Notes under the pieces: generated by a model
What the model saw: only the letters and a program-made list of their open reading frames with translations
Databases searched by the model: none
Told to the model about the DNA's origin: nothing
Shown here: positions 44,181 to 54,100 of the stretch, piece by piece
Layout of the letters: the number at the start of each line of letters is the position of its first letter
Numbering within the stretch: position 1 is the stretch's first letter
Position numbers and translations under genes: made by a program
Source: Paenibacillus plantiphilus
GTDB taxonomy: Bacteria > Bacillota > Bacilli > Paenibacillales > Paenibacillaceae
Reading direction: 5' to 3'
NCBI RefSeq assembly: GCF_927798095.1
Contig: NZ_CAKMMF010000011.1
Location: forward strand, 1-64,000
DNA length: 64,000 nucleotides

Positions 44181-44387
44181 CTAATGGATTCGTGCTTCTT
44201 CTGAAGATAATTCGAACGATTCCTGCATTTGACGCTGCAAAATTTCGTCACTTGCGCTCGTTGATAGATTAAGCACCGTCAGCTTGAGACGCAGCGTTTG
44301 ATAATGCTGGAAAGCGACATTCATCCACTCCACCATATCGGCATTGAGATGGCTTTGCAATTGAACAGACTCCGCTAACCCGAACAA
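44181..44387 (-). CDS. Possible small protein upstream of map
   Basis: This open frame of up to 68 residues would end 16 bases before map on the same strand. The sequence (for example MVEWMNVAFQHYQTLRLKLT) is helical and of normal composition. The first possible start is TTG, and no convincing ribosome binding site is seen before it or the internal ATGs. It may be a genuine small gene or chance. Confidence 0.35.
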   Translation of the reverse strand: MFGLAESVQLQSHLNADMVEWMNVAFQHYQTLRLKLTVLNLSTSASDEILQRQMQESFELSSEEARIH

Positions 44388-44521
44388 TTTATATCATGCG
44401 TGAAGCTGGAAGTCAATTCCTCCACCATCGCCCATTGCGCTTTCCGTGCATACAACCTCCCCATTAGGGGGAAAGTATCCATGGCAAACTACTAAACTAA
44501 ACCAAGGGAGCTGTCTATACA

Positions 44522-45112
44522 ATGCCGTTTGGAGCACATGAAACGATGGAAGTCCACGAGTCGCTTAACGAAAAAATCAATACAATCAACCATTTCTCGC
44601 TATACGCTCAGCAGGCGCAGCACCCTGCAGTTCGCGCGCTTGTAGAGCGCCATTTGCAAACGGCAATTCAAAGCTACAATCAGCTCGTTGCTTATACGCA
44701 TAATTATCAAGCCGCCTCCCAAGGCGGGGGAACGAACCATCCAACAGGCAACATCTCCAACACCTCTTATCAAAATATTCAATACGGCCTGCGTCATCCC
44801 GCTCCCATTGCTCCTCAAGCAGCCGGCATTTTTAATGATCAGCAAATTCTTAGCTCGCTGCTCATCTGCCATAAGAATGGTGCGAAGAACAGCATGTCAG
44901 CCTCATTGGAATGCGCAGATCCTAATATACGGCAGATGCTCATCCATTGTGCATTGGATGCCAATAATGGCGCGTATGAGGTGTTTTTCCTCATGAATGA
45001 GCAGGGACAATATCAGGTTCCAACCTTGAACGACCATACCGCCAAAACATTCCTGCACACCTTTCAGCCAGCACCCAATGCTCCAAACCAGCAGGCAGCC
45101 TATCATCAATAA
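44522..45112 (+). CDS. CotF-type spore coat protein
   Basis: The 196-residue protein resembles the CotF/spore coat protein family. It has a helical N-terminal part (LNEKINTINHFSLYAQQAQHPAVRALVERHLQ), a Gln/Asn/Gly-rich middle and a second helical part (ILSSLLICHKNGAKNSMSASLECADPNIRQMLIHCALDAN). It should be deposited on the spore surface during sporulation. AAGGGAG lies 11 bases before the ATG. It stands alone between terminators. Confidence 0.8.
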   Translation: MPFGAHETMEVHESLNEKINTINHFSLYAQQAQHPAVRALVERHLQTAIQSYNQLVAYTHNYQAASQGGGTNHPTGNISNTSYQNIQYGLRHPAPIAPQAAGIFNDQQILSSLLICHKNGAKNSMSASLECADPNIRQMLIHCALDANNGAYEVFFLMNEQGQYQVPTLNDHTAKTFLHTFQPAPNAPNQQAAYHQ

Positions 45113-45137
45113 ACAGCCGGTCAAAAGCAGCTTTAAC

Positions 45138-45170
45138 AAGCCTCCTTGCCTTTAAATGCAGGGGGCTTTT
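45138..45170 (+). terminator. Terminator after the coat protein gene
   Basis: AAGCCTCCTTGC and GCAGGGGGCTTTT form a stem with a small internal mismatch and a short A/T loop, ending in TTTT. It lies about 25 bases past the stop. Confidence 0.65.
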
Positions 45171-45311
45171 CCAATTGACTGGCTGGCATCAGAGCATTGT
45201 ACATAGAAGCTTTCATTGAAATGTAACAAACCATTTCATTTTCCCCGTTGTTTTTATGTCCAAGAATGTCTATTCTAAGTAAGAACAAGCATTTATCGAA
45301 CGGAGGCAGTC

Positions 45312-45836
45312 ATGGACCAGAAGCGCAATTTCACACCTGTAATCATTGTTTTCTCTATTATTCTTATCGGGATTATCGCTACGCTGTTTTTCCTTCCTCA
45401 GTATGAAGGAACAGTTGGATTTGACGTTACGATTCTTCCGCTGCTGAACGCGATCTTCAATTGCTTTACCTTCGTCTTTTTACTGCTCTCTCTTTATGCG
45501 ATTAAGAAGAAAAACATTCCGTGGCATCGTAATTTCATTCTGATGGCATTCGGAACCACCGCATTATTTCTTGTTTGTTATGTCATCTATCACTTTATAA
45601 CCGAGCCGACCAAATTTGGCGGGAGCGAAGGTCTGAAGTACGTTTATTTCTTCGTCCTGATTACGCATGTATTGCTCGCCATCGTTAATGTTCCGCTAGC
45701 CTTGATTACAGTTACAAGAGGCTTTAACATGCAAATTGCCCGACATCGCGCAATTGCTCGCTGGACGATGCCGATCTGGCTGTATGTCAGCAGCACAGGC
45801 GTACTCGTCTATCTGCTTATCTCCCCTTACTATTAA
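45312..45836 (+). CDS. DUF420 membrane protein (CtaM/YozB-like)
   Basis: The 174-residue protein has five membrane helices and conserved His residues (PWHRNFILM, IYHFI, ITHVLLA, ARHRAIARWTMPIWLYVSSTGVLVYLL), which define DUF420. In B. subtilis and Staphylococcus, relatives (YozB/CtaM) are needed for haem-copper oxidase assembly. GGAGGCAG precedes the ATG. No oxidase genes are in the window. Confidence 0.88.
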   Translation: MDQKRNFTPVIIVFSIILIGIIATLFFLPQYEGTVGFDVTILPLLNAIFNCFTFVFLLLSLYAIKKKNIPWHRNFILMAFGTTALFLVCYVIYHFITEPTKFGGSEGLKYVYFFVLITHVLLAIVNVPLALITVTRGFNMQIARHRAIARWTMPIWLYVSSTGVLVYLLISPYY

Positions 45837-45841
45837 GAAAT

Positions 45842-45893
45842 AAAACCGGCAGCCAAGCGGAGCGTTTACGCTCGCACATGGCTGCCGGTTTTT
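45842..45893. terminator. Bidirectional terminator
   Basis: AAAACCGGCAGCCA pairs with TGGCTGCCGGTTTT, and GAGCG/CGCTC forms an inner hairpin. It lies between convergent DUF420 and HD-GYP genes. Confidence 0.9.
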
Positions 45894-45917
45894 CTATAAG
45901 CAGAGCATAGAAAATCA

Positions 45918-46511
45918 TTATAGCACTGGATTACCGCGAGCCTCTGCCGCCTCATACAAATCGAAGAAGCGATCCTCCAATTCTAGAAACCGATAAACAA
46001 TTTTCTCATCGAATTGCGTCCCGCTATGCTTTAGCAGCTCCTCCTTGGCCTGTTGGATCGTCGTTCGTTTGCGGTATGGCCGGTCTGACATCATGCAATC
46101 GAAAGCATCAATAATGGCGCATGCCCGCGAAAAGAACGGGATTTCATCTCCGGAGAGACCCTTAGGATAACCTTTGCCATCTATTCTTTCATGATGATAT
46201 TGGACGATGTCGGATATTTTTTTATTGCAATAGCCATTCCGTTCTAATATATTCAATCCTATCTCAGGGTGAAGCCTCATGATTCCCCACTGCTGCTTTG
46301 TCAATTGCTCATCCTTGTGTAAAATCGCTTCCGGGATCATAATTTTTCCAACATCATGCAAAAAACAGCCTCTAGTTAAAATTTGTGTATCCGAATTGCT
46401 TAAGTTCAGCGCCTTCGCCAAACTCATTGAAAGCAGCGCCACCCGGACGCTATGTGAATACATGACAGAGCTTTTGTGCTGCAGCAGCTTCATCCAGCTT
46501 GCCGCATTCAT
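45918..46511 (-). CDS. HD-GYP domain protein, probable c-di-GMP phosphodiesterase
   Basis: The 197-residue protein is a bare HD-GYP domain: HSVRVALLS, the HD pair in FLHDVGKIMIPE, HPEIGL, and HHERIDGKGYPKGLSGDEI (the GYP motif). It has no sensor domain. Most such enzymes hydrolyse c-di-GMP. The first ATG (46511) has a poor ribosome binding site; GAGGGA lies further upstream in front of an in-frame ATT, so the true start may be about 14 codons earlier. It lies next to the recombinase module described below. Confidence 0.85.
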   Translation of the reverse strand: MNAASWMKLLQHKSSVMYSHSVRVALLSMSLAKALNLSNSDTQILTRGCFLHDVGKIMIPEAILHKDEQLTKQQWGIMRLHPEIGLNILERNGYCNKKISDIVQYHHERIDGKGYPKGLSGDEIPFFSRACAIIDAFDCMMSDRPYRKRTTIQQAKEELLKHSGTQFDEKIVYRFLELEDRFFDLYEAAEARGNPVL

Positions 46512-46661
46512 CTGTTGCGAGAGATCGATTGATTTCTGAATGATGATTCCCTCGTTTCTTAGAAACTATTGCTTGCTAACAAATCCGTTCTCTATCTCAA
46601 AAAGCAATATTTGCACGTACATTCCAATTGTTTTATGGGCTTTCTACGCCGGAAAAGATCA

Positions 46662-46687
46662 TGACGCACAATTGTAGTTATTCGACA
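46662..46687 (+). repeat. Inverted recombination-type site, left copy
   Basis: The 26-bp site reads TGACGCACAA, then TTGTAG, then TTATTCGACA. It matches the site at 47784-47809 at 25 of 26 bases in inverted orientation. Each copy is itself an imperfect dyad: two 10-bp arms around a 6-bp spacer, the form of a tyrosine recombinase core site. Confidence 0.85.
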
Positions 46688-46746
46688 AATTTTGATGTTT
46701 GGATAATTAGTATTATATTCCATATGAATCGTTTCATGCAATAGTC

Positions 46747-46766
46747 AAGTGAGAATAGTCTCACTT
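46747..46766. terminator. Hairpin after the recombinase gene
   Basis: AAGTGAGA and TCTCACTT form a perfect 8-bp stem with an ATAG loop, about 30 bases past the recombinase stop. There is no strong T run, so termination is only possible. Confidence 0.4.
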
Positions 46767-46797
46767 ATTATTCGCTTATGAGAATGATTTTGTAAGT

Positions 46798-47766
46798 TTA
46801 AATGTACTCTTTTAAACAATCCTCGACATAATCAGGCGCGGTTTTTTGCAGTTGTTCGACAGTATGCAAATAACGCTGAGTCGTATTGATATGCGTATGT
46901 CCTAGCGTTTCCTGCACTTGCTGAAGTGATGCCCCGTTAAGCAAAGCTAATGTCGCATTTGTATGTCTCAGCCAATGCGGGGTAAGCTTTTTCCCTATAT
47001 GGCACTTGGCCCCGGCTTCGCTAATAATTCGTTCGATTTGCCGTATCGATAAAGAAAAAACCCGCTGCTCATTTTTCATATCAGCCTGCTTAAATTGGTT
47101 GTTTGCATAATCCATATAGAGCTTCCATAGCTGCTGAGGAATTTTGACATCACGTATTTTCCCCCCTTTGCCCTTGTTAATTGTTATCCAAATGGTTGAT
47201 TCTAATGGATCTGTGAAGAAATCCCCCCATTGTATCGTATTGAGCTCTGAAACACGCAGTCCTAATAATACAAGCGATAGACCGATCAAATAGTTCCTTG
47301 TACCCTGATTTTGAAGCTCATGCAGCAAGCTCCCTACCTCTCTCTTAGTAAGAAAATGTTTTCGGCTGTTCAGTGGAATTGCAGGCAGGCGCACACTGCT
47401 GGTGGGATTTTGCTTGAATAGGCCGATATTGGGATCACTCCCCCACTTGTACATTGATTTTAACGGCGCGATCAGCGCTGAGATGCTTGCAGGAGAAAGC
47501 GGCTTTTGGGATGGAACCCATTCGCCACGGTTTAAGCACAGCTTGTATGCTTCGATTTCCTGCCATGTTGCGGAGGCAAGCGGCCGATAGGAGAGGAATG
47601 CCCGAAATCGTTCAATAGCGCGTAAATAGTTGATCCGCGTGTGTGTGGACCATTCCCGAGTCTTTAAAAACAGCTGGATGATTTGTTCATCCGTGTAGCT
47701 GCCTTTTTTATATTTTGTCATCGCTAAGTTAGAGCTTTCTCCTATCCGATTATATGCTTTGCTCAA
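46798..47766 (-). CDS. Tyrosine recombinase flanked by inverted sites
   Basis: The 322-residue protein has an N-terminal SAM-like DNA-binding domain (about 20-130) and a catalytic domain (about 145-315). The catalytic Arg lies in [12 protein letters not shown], the His/Arg box is [15 protein letters not shown], and the second His and Tyr are in [14 protein letters not shown]. The start is TTG at 47766 with AGGGGG seven bases upstream; ATG 15 codons in is an alternative. It is not near a tRNA or phage genes. Inverted 26-bp sites lie 110 bases past its stop and 18 bases before its start. This suggests that it acts on its own flanks. Confidence 0.9.
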   Translation of the reverse strand: MSKAYNRIGESSNLAMTKYKKGSYTDEQIIQLFLKTREWSTHTRINYLRAIERFRAFLSYRPLASATWQEIEAYKLCLNRGEWVPSQKPLSPASISALIAPLKSMYKWGSDPNIGLFKQNPTSSVRLPAIPLNSRKHFLTKREVGSLLHELQNQGTRNYLIGLSLVLLGLRVSELNTIQWGDFFTDPLESTIWITINKGKGGKIRDVKIPQQLWKLYMDYANNQFKQADMKNEQRVFSLSIRQIERIISEAGAKCHIGKKLTPHWLRHTNATLALLNGASLQQVQETLGHTHINTTQRYLHTVEQLQKTAPDYVEDCLKEYI

Positions 47767-47783
47767 TTTTATGCCCCCTAAGA

Positions 47784-47809
47784 TGTCGAATAACTACAAT
47801 TGTGCGACA
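47784..47809 (-). repeat. Inverted recombination-type site, right copy
   Basis: The site reads TGTCGAATAA, then CTACAA, then TTGTGCGACA on the plus strand, and is the inverted partner of 46662-46687. It lies just upstream of the recombinase start, so it may also overlap its promoter or operator. From here to 48055 I see no gene. Confidence 0.85.
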
Positions 47810-48055
47810 TGGTATAATTTGACGGAAAAAATTGACAGAAATCGCATTCAATTTGTCATACGATCGTTCATAGTATAGGAATAACTCCACACTAAATATA
47901 GAAATGATTTCCATGTTGTACGGAATCTTAAGTTTATATGTTATGCAGCACGATGTACAGAGCGATAATGATATTTGTCAATGCGTCCTAAAGATTAATT
48001 TCCAACAAAACTACCCTCCATAAATAAGCGATCAGAACTTCCAGCGAAACGACAA

Positions 48056-48096
48056 GAAGAGCGGAAGCAGAACAAACGATTCTGCTTCCGCTCTTC
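48056..48096 (-). terminator. Terminator after the Gfo/Idh/MocA gene
   Basis: A perfect 17-bp stem (arms 48056-48072 and 48080-48096) has a 7-base loop. It lies 17 bases past the stop at 48113. No long T run follows, but the stem is very strong. Confidence 0.75.
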
Positions 48097-48112
48097 TATA
48101 GAGCAAGCTAAA

Positions 48113-49195
48113 TTAGTCCATTGACACAGACAGCAGTGAGGCAACAGATACAACTGAGCCGCTTTGACTCGCTCGGACTACCGCTTCCAGCACCGCTTGA
48201 TTGCGAAAGCCTTCCTCCAAAGTGGCAAATTCAGGTGCTGGCTCACCTTTCAATAGTCCAGCAAATGACCGCCATGGATTCAATCTGCCCGTTTCCTGAA
48301 CCGTAACTGTTTCGGTTACTGTTCCTGGCTCTCCCTCCTTCGGATGAATCCAGATCAGTTCCCCATCATTCAATGTGCTTGCATGCAGTGTGCCTAGATC
48401 GCCATAGATCGAAATGTCGTGCTGATTGCCCGAGCCTACCGCATTGCGCGAGGTTTGGAAAACGCCGATGGCTCCGCTTGCAAAGCGGGCATTGAAGCAA
48501 GCAAAATCATCTACATGAACACTCCTCGGCTCGCCTGTCCCGGGATCGGGACGCTGGGGAATAATGGTCGCGAGCATCGCCTGCAGCTCGGTAATGTCAT
48601 CACCCGTTACATATTGCGCCAGATCAATCATATGTGAACCGAGATCGCCTAATGTGCCTGTCCCCGTAATCCGCTCGTCGAACCGCCATACAAAAGGAGT
48701 ATTGGAAGGCGGTGCGCCCCATTCCTGCAAATATTGTACGAAGAGATGATTAATGCGGCCAAGCTTGCCGCTTTGGACAATCTGCTTCGCATATTGGAAG
48801 GCGGGACCATTGCGATATGAGAAATTTATCATGCACGGAATAGGACGCTGCTGATAAAGCACAAGCACCTCGGCAGCCTCCCCATAGGTGCGTGTCAACG
48901 GTTTTTCGGCGAACAGAGGCTTGCCTGCCAGTATGCATGCTTTTAGAATCTCGGCATGTGTATTGTTCGGGGTTACCGAAACAACACCATCTACCTCGGC
49001 ATCATCAATCAAGGCTTGGAAAGACAGATGTCTGTGAGCATCCGCTATCCCCAGCTTGTCGCTCTCCGTTTGAAGCGCCGCAGGATTGACATCGCATAAC
49101 GCCGTTATTCGTACACCAGCCACTTCACCAAATTTCTGAATATGCCAGCTCGCCATACCTCCTAGACCGATCAATCCGATTTTCACTTCGTTCAT
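48113..49195 (-). CDS. Gfo/Idh/MocA family NAD(P)-dependent oxidoreductase
   Basis: The 360-residue protein has an N-terminal Rossmann fold (VKIGLIGLGGMASWHIQKFGE), the EKPLTRT motif at about residue 95 that carries the catalytic Lys, and the alpha/beta C-terminal domain. Such enzymes oxidise sugars, inositols or related compounds; no other sugar genes are adjacent to suggest which. The ATG follows GAGGG. It starts nine bases after the gene for a small secreted protein on the same strand, so the two may share a transcript. Confidence 0.9.
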   Translation of the reverse strand: MNEVKIGLIGLGGMASWHIQKFGEVAGVRITALCDVNPAALQTESDKLGIADAHRHLSFQALIDDAEVDGVVSVTPNNTHAEILKACILAGKPLFAEKPLTRTYGEAAEVLVLYQQRPIPCMINFSYRNGPAFQYAKQIVQSGKLGRINHLFVQYLQEWGAPPSNTPFVWRFDERITGTGTLGDLGSHMIDLAQYVTGDDITELQAMLATIIPQRPDPGTGEPRSVHVDDFACFNARFASGAIGVFQTSRNAVGSGNQHDISIYGDLGTLHASTLNDGELIWIHPKEGEPGTVTETVTVQETGRLNPWRSFAGLLKGEPAPEFATLEEGFRNQAVLEAVVRASQSGSVVSVASLLSVSMD

Positions 49196-49204
49196 GGCTT
49201 ACCC

Positions 49205-49681
49205 TCATTTCATTCCGCTGCCCTCAATCTCCGCGTGGATTTCCCGCCGCAGCTCTCTGGTTGTTTTTCCCTCGTGTGCAATTCCAAGCTTCGCTGCAAT
49301 CTTTTGCAGGTGAGCCAGCCGCTTTGCCCGAAACTCCGCTTTGTAGCGATCCCATTTAGCCTTGTCATTATTGCGCGCTGCCCTTAATTCCTCATGAAGC
49401 TGCTTGGCTGATTTGCCCTCAGTCGAAATGCCGAAATACTTCGCAGCATCCTGCAGCCGATGCAGCCGGAAAGCCCGATGCTGTTCTCGTACGGCCTGCC
49501 AATCCTTGTCCGCATGTCCGGCATCCCGCTGCCCCTTGCTTCCATGCCAGTGCTCCTGTTCCGTTTGCTCTGTCTGCTCCGGCTTGGCCGCTTCAAGGCG
49601 AGCATTCGCTGGCGATGCTGACATGAGAAGCAAAGCAGCAGCTAAGATCGATATCGTCCATTTCTGTGTCCTGTTCTTCAT
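49205..49681 (-). CDS. Small secreted helical protein with two repeats
   Basis: The 158-residue protein has a signal peptide (KWTISILAAALLLMSASPANA) and a charged helical body. Two related segments are visible: LQDAAKYFGISTEGKSAKQL and LQKIAAKLGIAHEGKTTREL. The spacing and charge pattern resemble other exported Paenibacillus proteins of unknown role. ATG at 49681 is preferred; GAAGGAG lies 12 bases upstream, rather far. The N-terminus from 49720 would hide the signal peptide. Confidence 0.65.
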   Translation of the reverse strand: MKNRTQKWTISILAAALLLMSASPANARLEAAKPEQTEQTEQEHWHGSKGQRDAGHADKDWQAVREQHRAFRLHRLQDAAKYFGISTEGKSAKQLHEELRAARNNDKAKWDRYKAEFRAKRLAHLQKIAAKLGIAHEGKTTRELRREIHAEIEGSGMK

Positions 49682-49819
49682 AAACTGTGTGTGCTCCTTC
49701 GCTGATGAGTTTGGGGTCATTCATGCTGGATAGTTTGTCCAATTGTTCGATTCCATAACCAATCAGGAATGGAACATTCCCGCATTTTCTCATCGCTTCT
49801 AAAGCCACTCTGACAGCAC

Positions 49820-50923
49820 TTATTGCTCTAATTGAAGCAGCTTCTGCTCCAGTTCATCCTTGGCAAAATGCTCGCCGATAAACACAACGACATCGTTAAC
49901 GTCCCCTTGCGGTGTAATTCGGGTAAATTCCGTCTCACGATATGCATATTGGAACAGAAATCTGCTGTTAGTATCGGCAAACGTTACAATTCCTTTTGCA
50001 CGATATATCTCCTGCGGAAGCGCAGCAATAACAGCCTCGAAAGCATGACTGTCAACAGGTCCTCCCAAATAATGAGTCAGCGTCATTACATGCTCATGGG
50101 AATGATGATGGGCAGCATTACTATGATCCGCAGCATCATGTGGATGATCATGTTGGTCGTGACCGCAATCATGGCCGTGTCGATGATCATGCTCAGAATT
50201 ATGGAGATGGTTCTGCTCCTCATGCGAGCAGTTAGTCCCGCAGCTATGATGTCCCTGCTCATGTACGGTTTGAGCCTGTTTCAATTCCGCCTGCTGCGAG
50301 AGGTCGAAGAGAGCCATATCTGTCACGCATCGAATCGTAACCGTAAGAGGCGCATAAGCATTAAGCTCGCGCACAAGCTGCTGAATCTCAACAAGCTCCT
50401 CCGGATTTATTAGGTCGGCCTTGTTGATGATCAGGTCTGTCGCGCATCTGATCTGATCCTGCATCAGCTTGTAAGTTCGCCCGCCGCGCCTGCTCCTGGC
50501 AAGCAACTCAGGCCCGTCAACGACAGTTACAACCTTGTGCAGATCAATACGCGCATAAATCGCGGTTTCCGTCACAGCATCAATAATCTCAAGCGGATTC
50601 GCAGCCCCTGTCGATTCAATAAGGACGACATCCGGCTGATGCTCCTCAATGAGCTGCTTCACCTCCAGGCTGAGATCTCCGCGTATCGTACAGCAAATAC
50701 ATCCGCTAAGCATTTCGGCCATTGGAACATCTTCATCGACCAGTTGGCCGTCAAGATTGACCTCGCCGAGCTCATTCATAATAACTGCTGCCTTCACACC
50801 AGCGGCCTTGTAATAATCAATGACCTGACTCAGCAGCGTTGTTTTGCCGCTTCCGAGAAAGCCAGCAAACAAATAAACAGGAATTGTGCGCTTGCTGTGT
50901 ACAGAAGTATCTTCTATTGCCAT
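49820..50923 (-). CDS. CobW/COG0523-type GTPase, probable zinc metallochaperone
   Basis: The 367-residue GTPase has a P-loop GFLGSGKTTLLSQVI (about residue 20), the metal-binding CxCC motif GCICCTIRGDL (about 67-77), an NKAD guanine motif (IINKADLINP) and the C-terminal CobW domain. A His-rich insert (about residues 220-285; many HDH and HHH stretches) would bind zinc. It resembles YciC/ZagA of B. subtilis, which is induced by zinc limitation. The ATG at 50923 has GGAGAGGA ten bases upstream. I see no clear Zur box. Confidence 0.88.
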   Translation of the reverse strand: MAIEDTSVHSKRTIPVYLFAGFLGSGKTTLLSQVIDYYKAAGVKAAVIMNELGEVNLDGQLVDEDVPMAEMLSGCICCTIRGDLSLEVKQLIEEHQPDVVLIESTGAANPLEIIDAVTETAIYARIDLHKVVTVVDGPELLARSRRGGRTYKLMQDQIRCATDLIINKADLINPEELVEIQQLVRELNAYAPLTVTIRCVTDMALFDLSQQAELKQAQTVHEQGHHSCGTNCSHEEQNHLHNSEHDHRHGHDCGHDQHDHPHDAADHSNAAHHHSHEHVMTLTHYLGGPVDSHAFEAVIAALPQEIYRAKGIVTFADTNSRFLFQYAYRETEFTRITPQGDVNDVVVFIGEHFAKDELEQKLLQLEQ

Positions 50924-51079
50924 GCTGCAATCGTCCTCTCCAGTGGGCTGCCGCACATTGCAAGGTGCAGAAATGCAAGCCCGTTATGAAATCCGTTTAC
51001 TCCTGCCAGTATACATTGCGAATCGCCTGTAAACCACCCCGGCAGAACGAGAGCCTGATTCCTTCCCCATTAAAATAGG

Positions 51080-51120
51080 ACAAAAAAACGGCCAGACCTT
51101 CCGATAAGGAATAGTCCGAC
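51080..51120 (-). terminator. Terminator after the hybrid synthase gene
   Basis: CGGCCAGAC (51087-51095) pairs through two wobbles with GTCCGACCG (51112-51120), followed by a T run on the minus strand. It lies about 50-90 bases past the stop, so the biosynthetic operon ends here. Confidence 0.75.
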
Positions 51121-51168
51121 CGCCTTTCTGCAAACCACTTTTCTTTACAAATCAAATACTTCTTCGAA

Positions 51169-54100
51169 TTAAAAATCAAATTCTTCTTCGAACAATGACC
51201 GCTTCTCAAAAACCTTTGGTTCCGGCGGGGCGGCTTCACTTGTTTGTCCGGCCCCCGTTAACCTTTCCAAAGACGCTTGCGGGTCAGCGGCACCCCGCTC
51301 AAGCATCCGCATGTAATCCTCAGCCATTCGCATGACCGTATTCGCATGGAATAAGCTGGAACGGTATTCGAATATTAGCTCAATTGCACCGTTTCGCTCT
51401 TCCGCCTGCACAACCAAATCCAGCTTGGCGGAAGCGAAATTCACCTCCACAGGCTGCCATTGCAATTGTCCAGTATGCGTCGGCCCTGTATCCATATTTT
51501 GCAGCACGAACATCGTATTGAATAACGGATGCCGCGTCGTATCCCAACGAATGCTTCCTGCTTCATCCAGCAGCTCCACCAATTCCTCCATCGGCAGCCA
51601 CGGAAGCTCGAAGGCGTGCAGAACATTGTGTTTCACTTCCTGAACCCACTGCTCGAATGACATCGTCCGAGTCGGCCGGCTGCGAAGCGCCAGCGTATTG
51701 AGCAGCAATCCTGCGGTATCGCTCAGGTCTGGATGCGAGCGGTTGGCCACAGGCACGCCTGTTACGACATCATCAATTCCAGACCAGCGTCCGAGCATAG
51801 CCTGATACCCTGCGAACAGCACCATGAATAATGTGCCGCCTGACCGTCCGGCCAAATCGTACAGCGCCGATGCCTGCTCCGCATGTATGGTCACACGGCA
51901 GCGGGCCCCCTCATCTCTGCTGGCTAAATCGTTCAATACCGATCGGGGGGCATCTGTCGGCAAATTCAGCTGAGGCACGCCGCCTGCGAATTGCTCCGTC
52001 CAGAATGTCCGATGCTTGTCCATATCGATACCGGAATCGCTGCGCTGCAGCCATTCCGTGTAATCCTTCAGCTGAGCGCCTATGACTGGCAGCTCGCTTC
52101 CCGAATACAATGCGATCAAATCCCGAATCAGGATGCCTCCCGATACGCCATCTGACACAAGATGATGGATATCGAACAGAAGCAGATGAGTGTCTGGATC
52201 AAGCTGGACCAGTTCAGCCCTGAACAGAGGCGCTTGGCTTGTAACGAAAGGCTGAAGCCACCCGCTCAACGCTTCCTCTACATGCTCATCCTCTCCACGG
52301 AAGAAGTCCTCTTTGGTTGATAATTGCAGAGGAAGCTCCACCTGCTCATGAACCTGCTGCATCATTTGGCCTTTGACCTGCATAAAAGATGTTCGCAGCG
52401 ATTCATGCCGCGCGATAAGCTCATTCAGAGCGAGCTTGAACTGCTCCGCATCGAGCTTGCCCGTCAGCTTCAATACTGTCGGCATATTATAGGACAAGCT
52501 GCCAGGATTGAACTGCCCATGAATGAGCATTTGTTTCTGGGCGGAGGAGACAGGATAATACAGCTTCTTGCTCGCCTTCGGAATATTGAAGAAGGTCGTC
52601 GCTGAATTGCCCTCTTCCTCAATAACGGCCGCCAGCTGACGGATCGTCGGATGAAGGAACAGCTCTTTGAGTGCAAGCCGGATTGAGAAAGACTGCTCAA
52701 TCTTGGCGGTCAGAGCAGCCGCCTTCAACGAATGGCCGCCAAGCTCAAAGAAGTTGTCATTCACGCCAATCTGCTCGCGCTGCAGCAGCTCCCGCCATAA
52801 CGCAGCCAGCCTCTCTTCCGTCTCGCTTGCCGGCGCTTCATAGGCAGTGCCCGTTGCCATCGCCATATCCGGCGATGGCAGCGCCCGCCGATCCGCCTTG
52901 CCGCTCGCTGTCAGCGGCATGGCCTCCAACTGTACGAACGCTGCCGGAATCATGTAATCCGGCAGCAGCTCCCCGCAGTGGCGGCGAAGCTCGCCTGACG
53001 TGCAGGCACGGTCAGCGACCACATAGCCGCATAGCTGCTTGTCGCCGCTTCCGTCTTCGCGCACCGTGACGACCGCTTCCGATACCGACTCGAATGCCAG
53101 TAGGATTCGCTCGATCTCGCCCAGCTCGATCCGATAGCCCCGCACCTTCACCTGATCATCGATCCGGCCCAGGTACTGAATCTCGCCGTTCTCCATCCAG
53201 CGCGCCAGATCGCCCGTTCGGTACATCACCGTTCCCGGCGCGAACGGATTCGGCACGAATTTCTCCGCCGTCAGATCAGGACGGTTCGCATAGCCCGATG
53301 CCAGTTGCACGCCTGCTATGCACAGCTCTCCAGGCACGCCGATTGGCTGCGCCTGACCGCTGCCGCTTACAATATACAGCGCGGTATTATCGATCGGTCG
53401 GCCGATCGGCACGAAACCAAGCCCGCTGTCCGGCACGCATTCATACACCGAGACGTCTACCGTCGCCTCTGTCGGGCCGTACAGGTTGATCAGCCGCGTA
53501 TCCGCAAGACCACAGCTCCGCGTCAGCGCATAGAACCGTTCCACATGCTCCGTATGCAGCGCTTCACCGCTTGCGAACACATGCTTCAGCGTTGCCAGCT
53601 TCCCGGCAAGCGCCGCCACTGGCTCGCCCTGCACCGTCTCCAGAAACGCAGCGAGCATCGACGGAACGAAGTGCATCGTCGTTACCTTCCGCTGCCCGAT
53701 CGCCTCCACAAGCTGCGCCGGGTCCTTCTCCGCTCCCGGCGGCAGGAACGCCACGCTCGCTCCCGCGAGCATCCACCAGAACAGCTCCCATACCGAGACA
53801 TCGAAGCTGTACGGCGTCTTCTGCAGAATGACATCCCCCTCTCCTAGCGGGTAGGCGCTCTGCATCCAATGAATCCGGTTGATAACTGATTCATGGCGAA
53901 TCATGACGCCTTTCGGCCTTCCGGTGGAGCCCGAGGTGTACAGAATGTACGCCAGGTCATCCGGCGTGTTCACCGAGACAACTGGCTCCACCGCACCTTC
54001 GCGCCATGCCGCCGCGTCAAGATCGACCAGCAGAATGGCAGCAGGACGATCAAGGTCAACCTTGCGACTGCCCTCTCCAAGCGCCGAAGGATCGCTGCTG

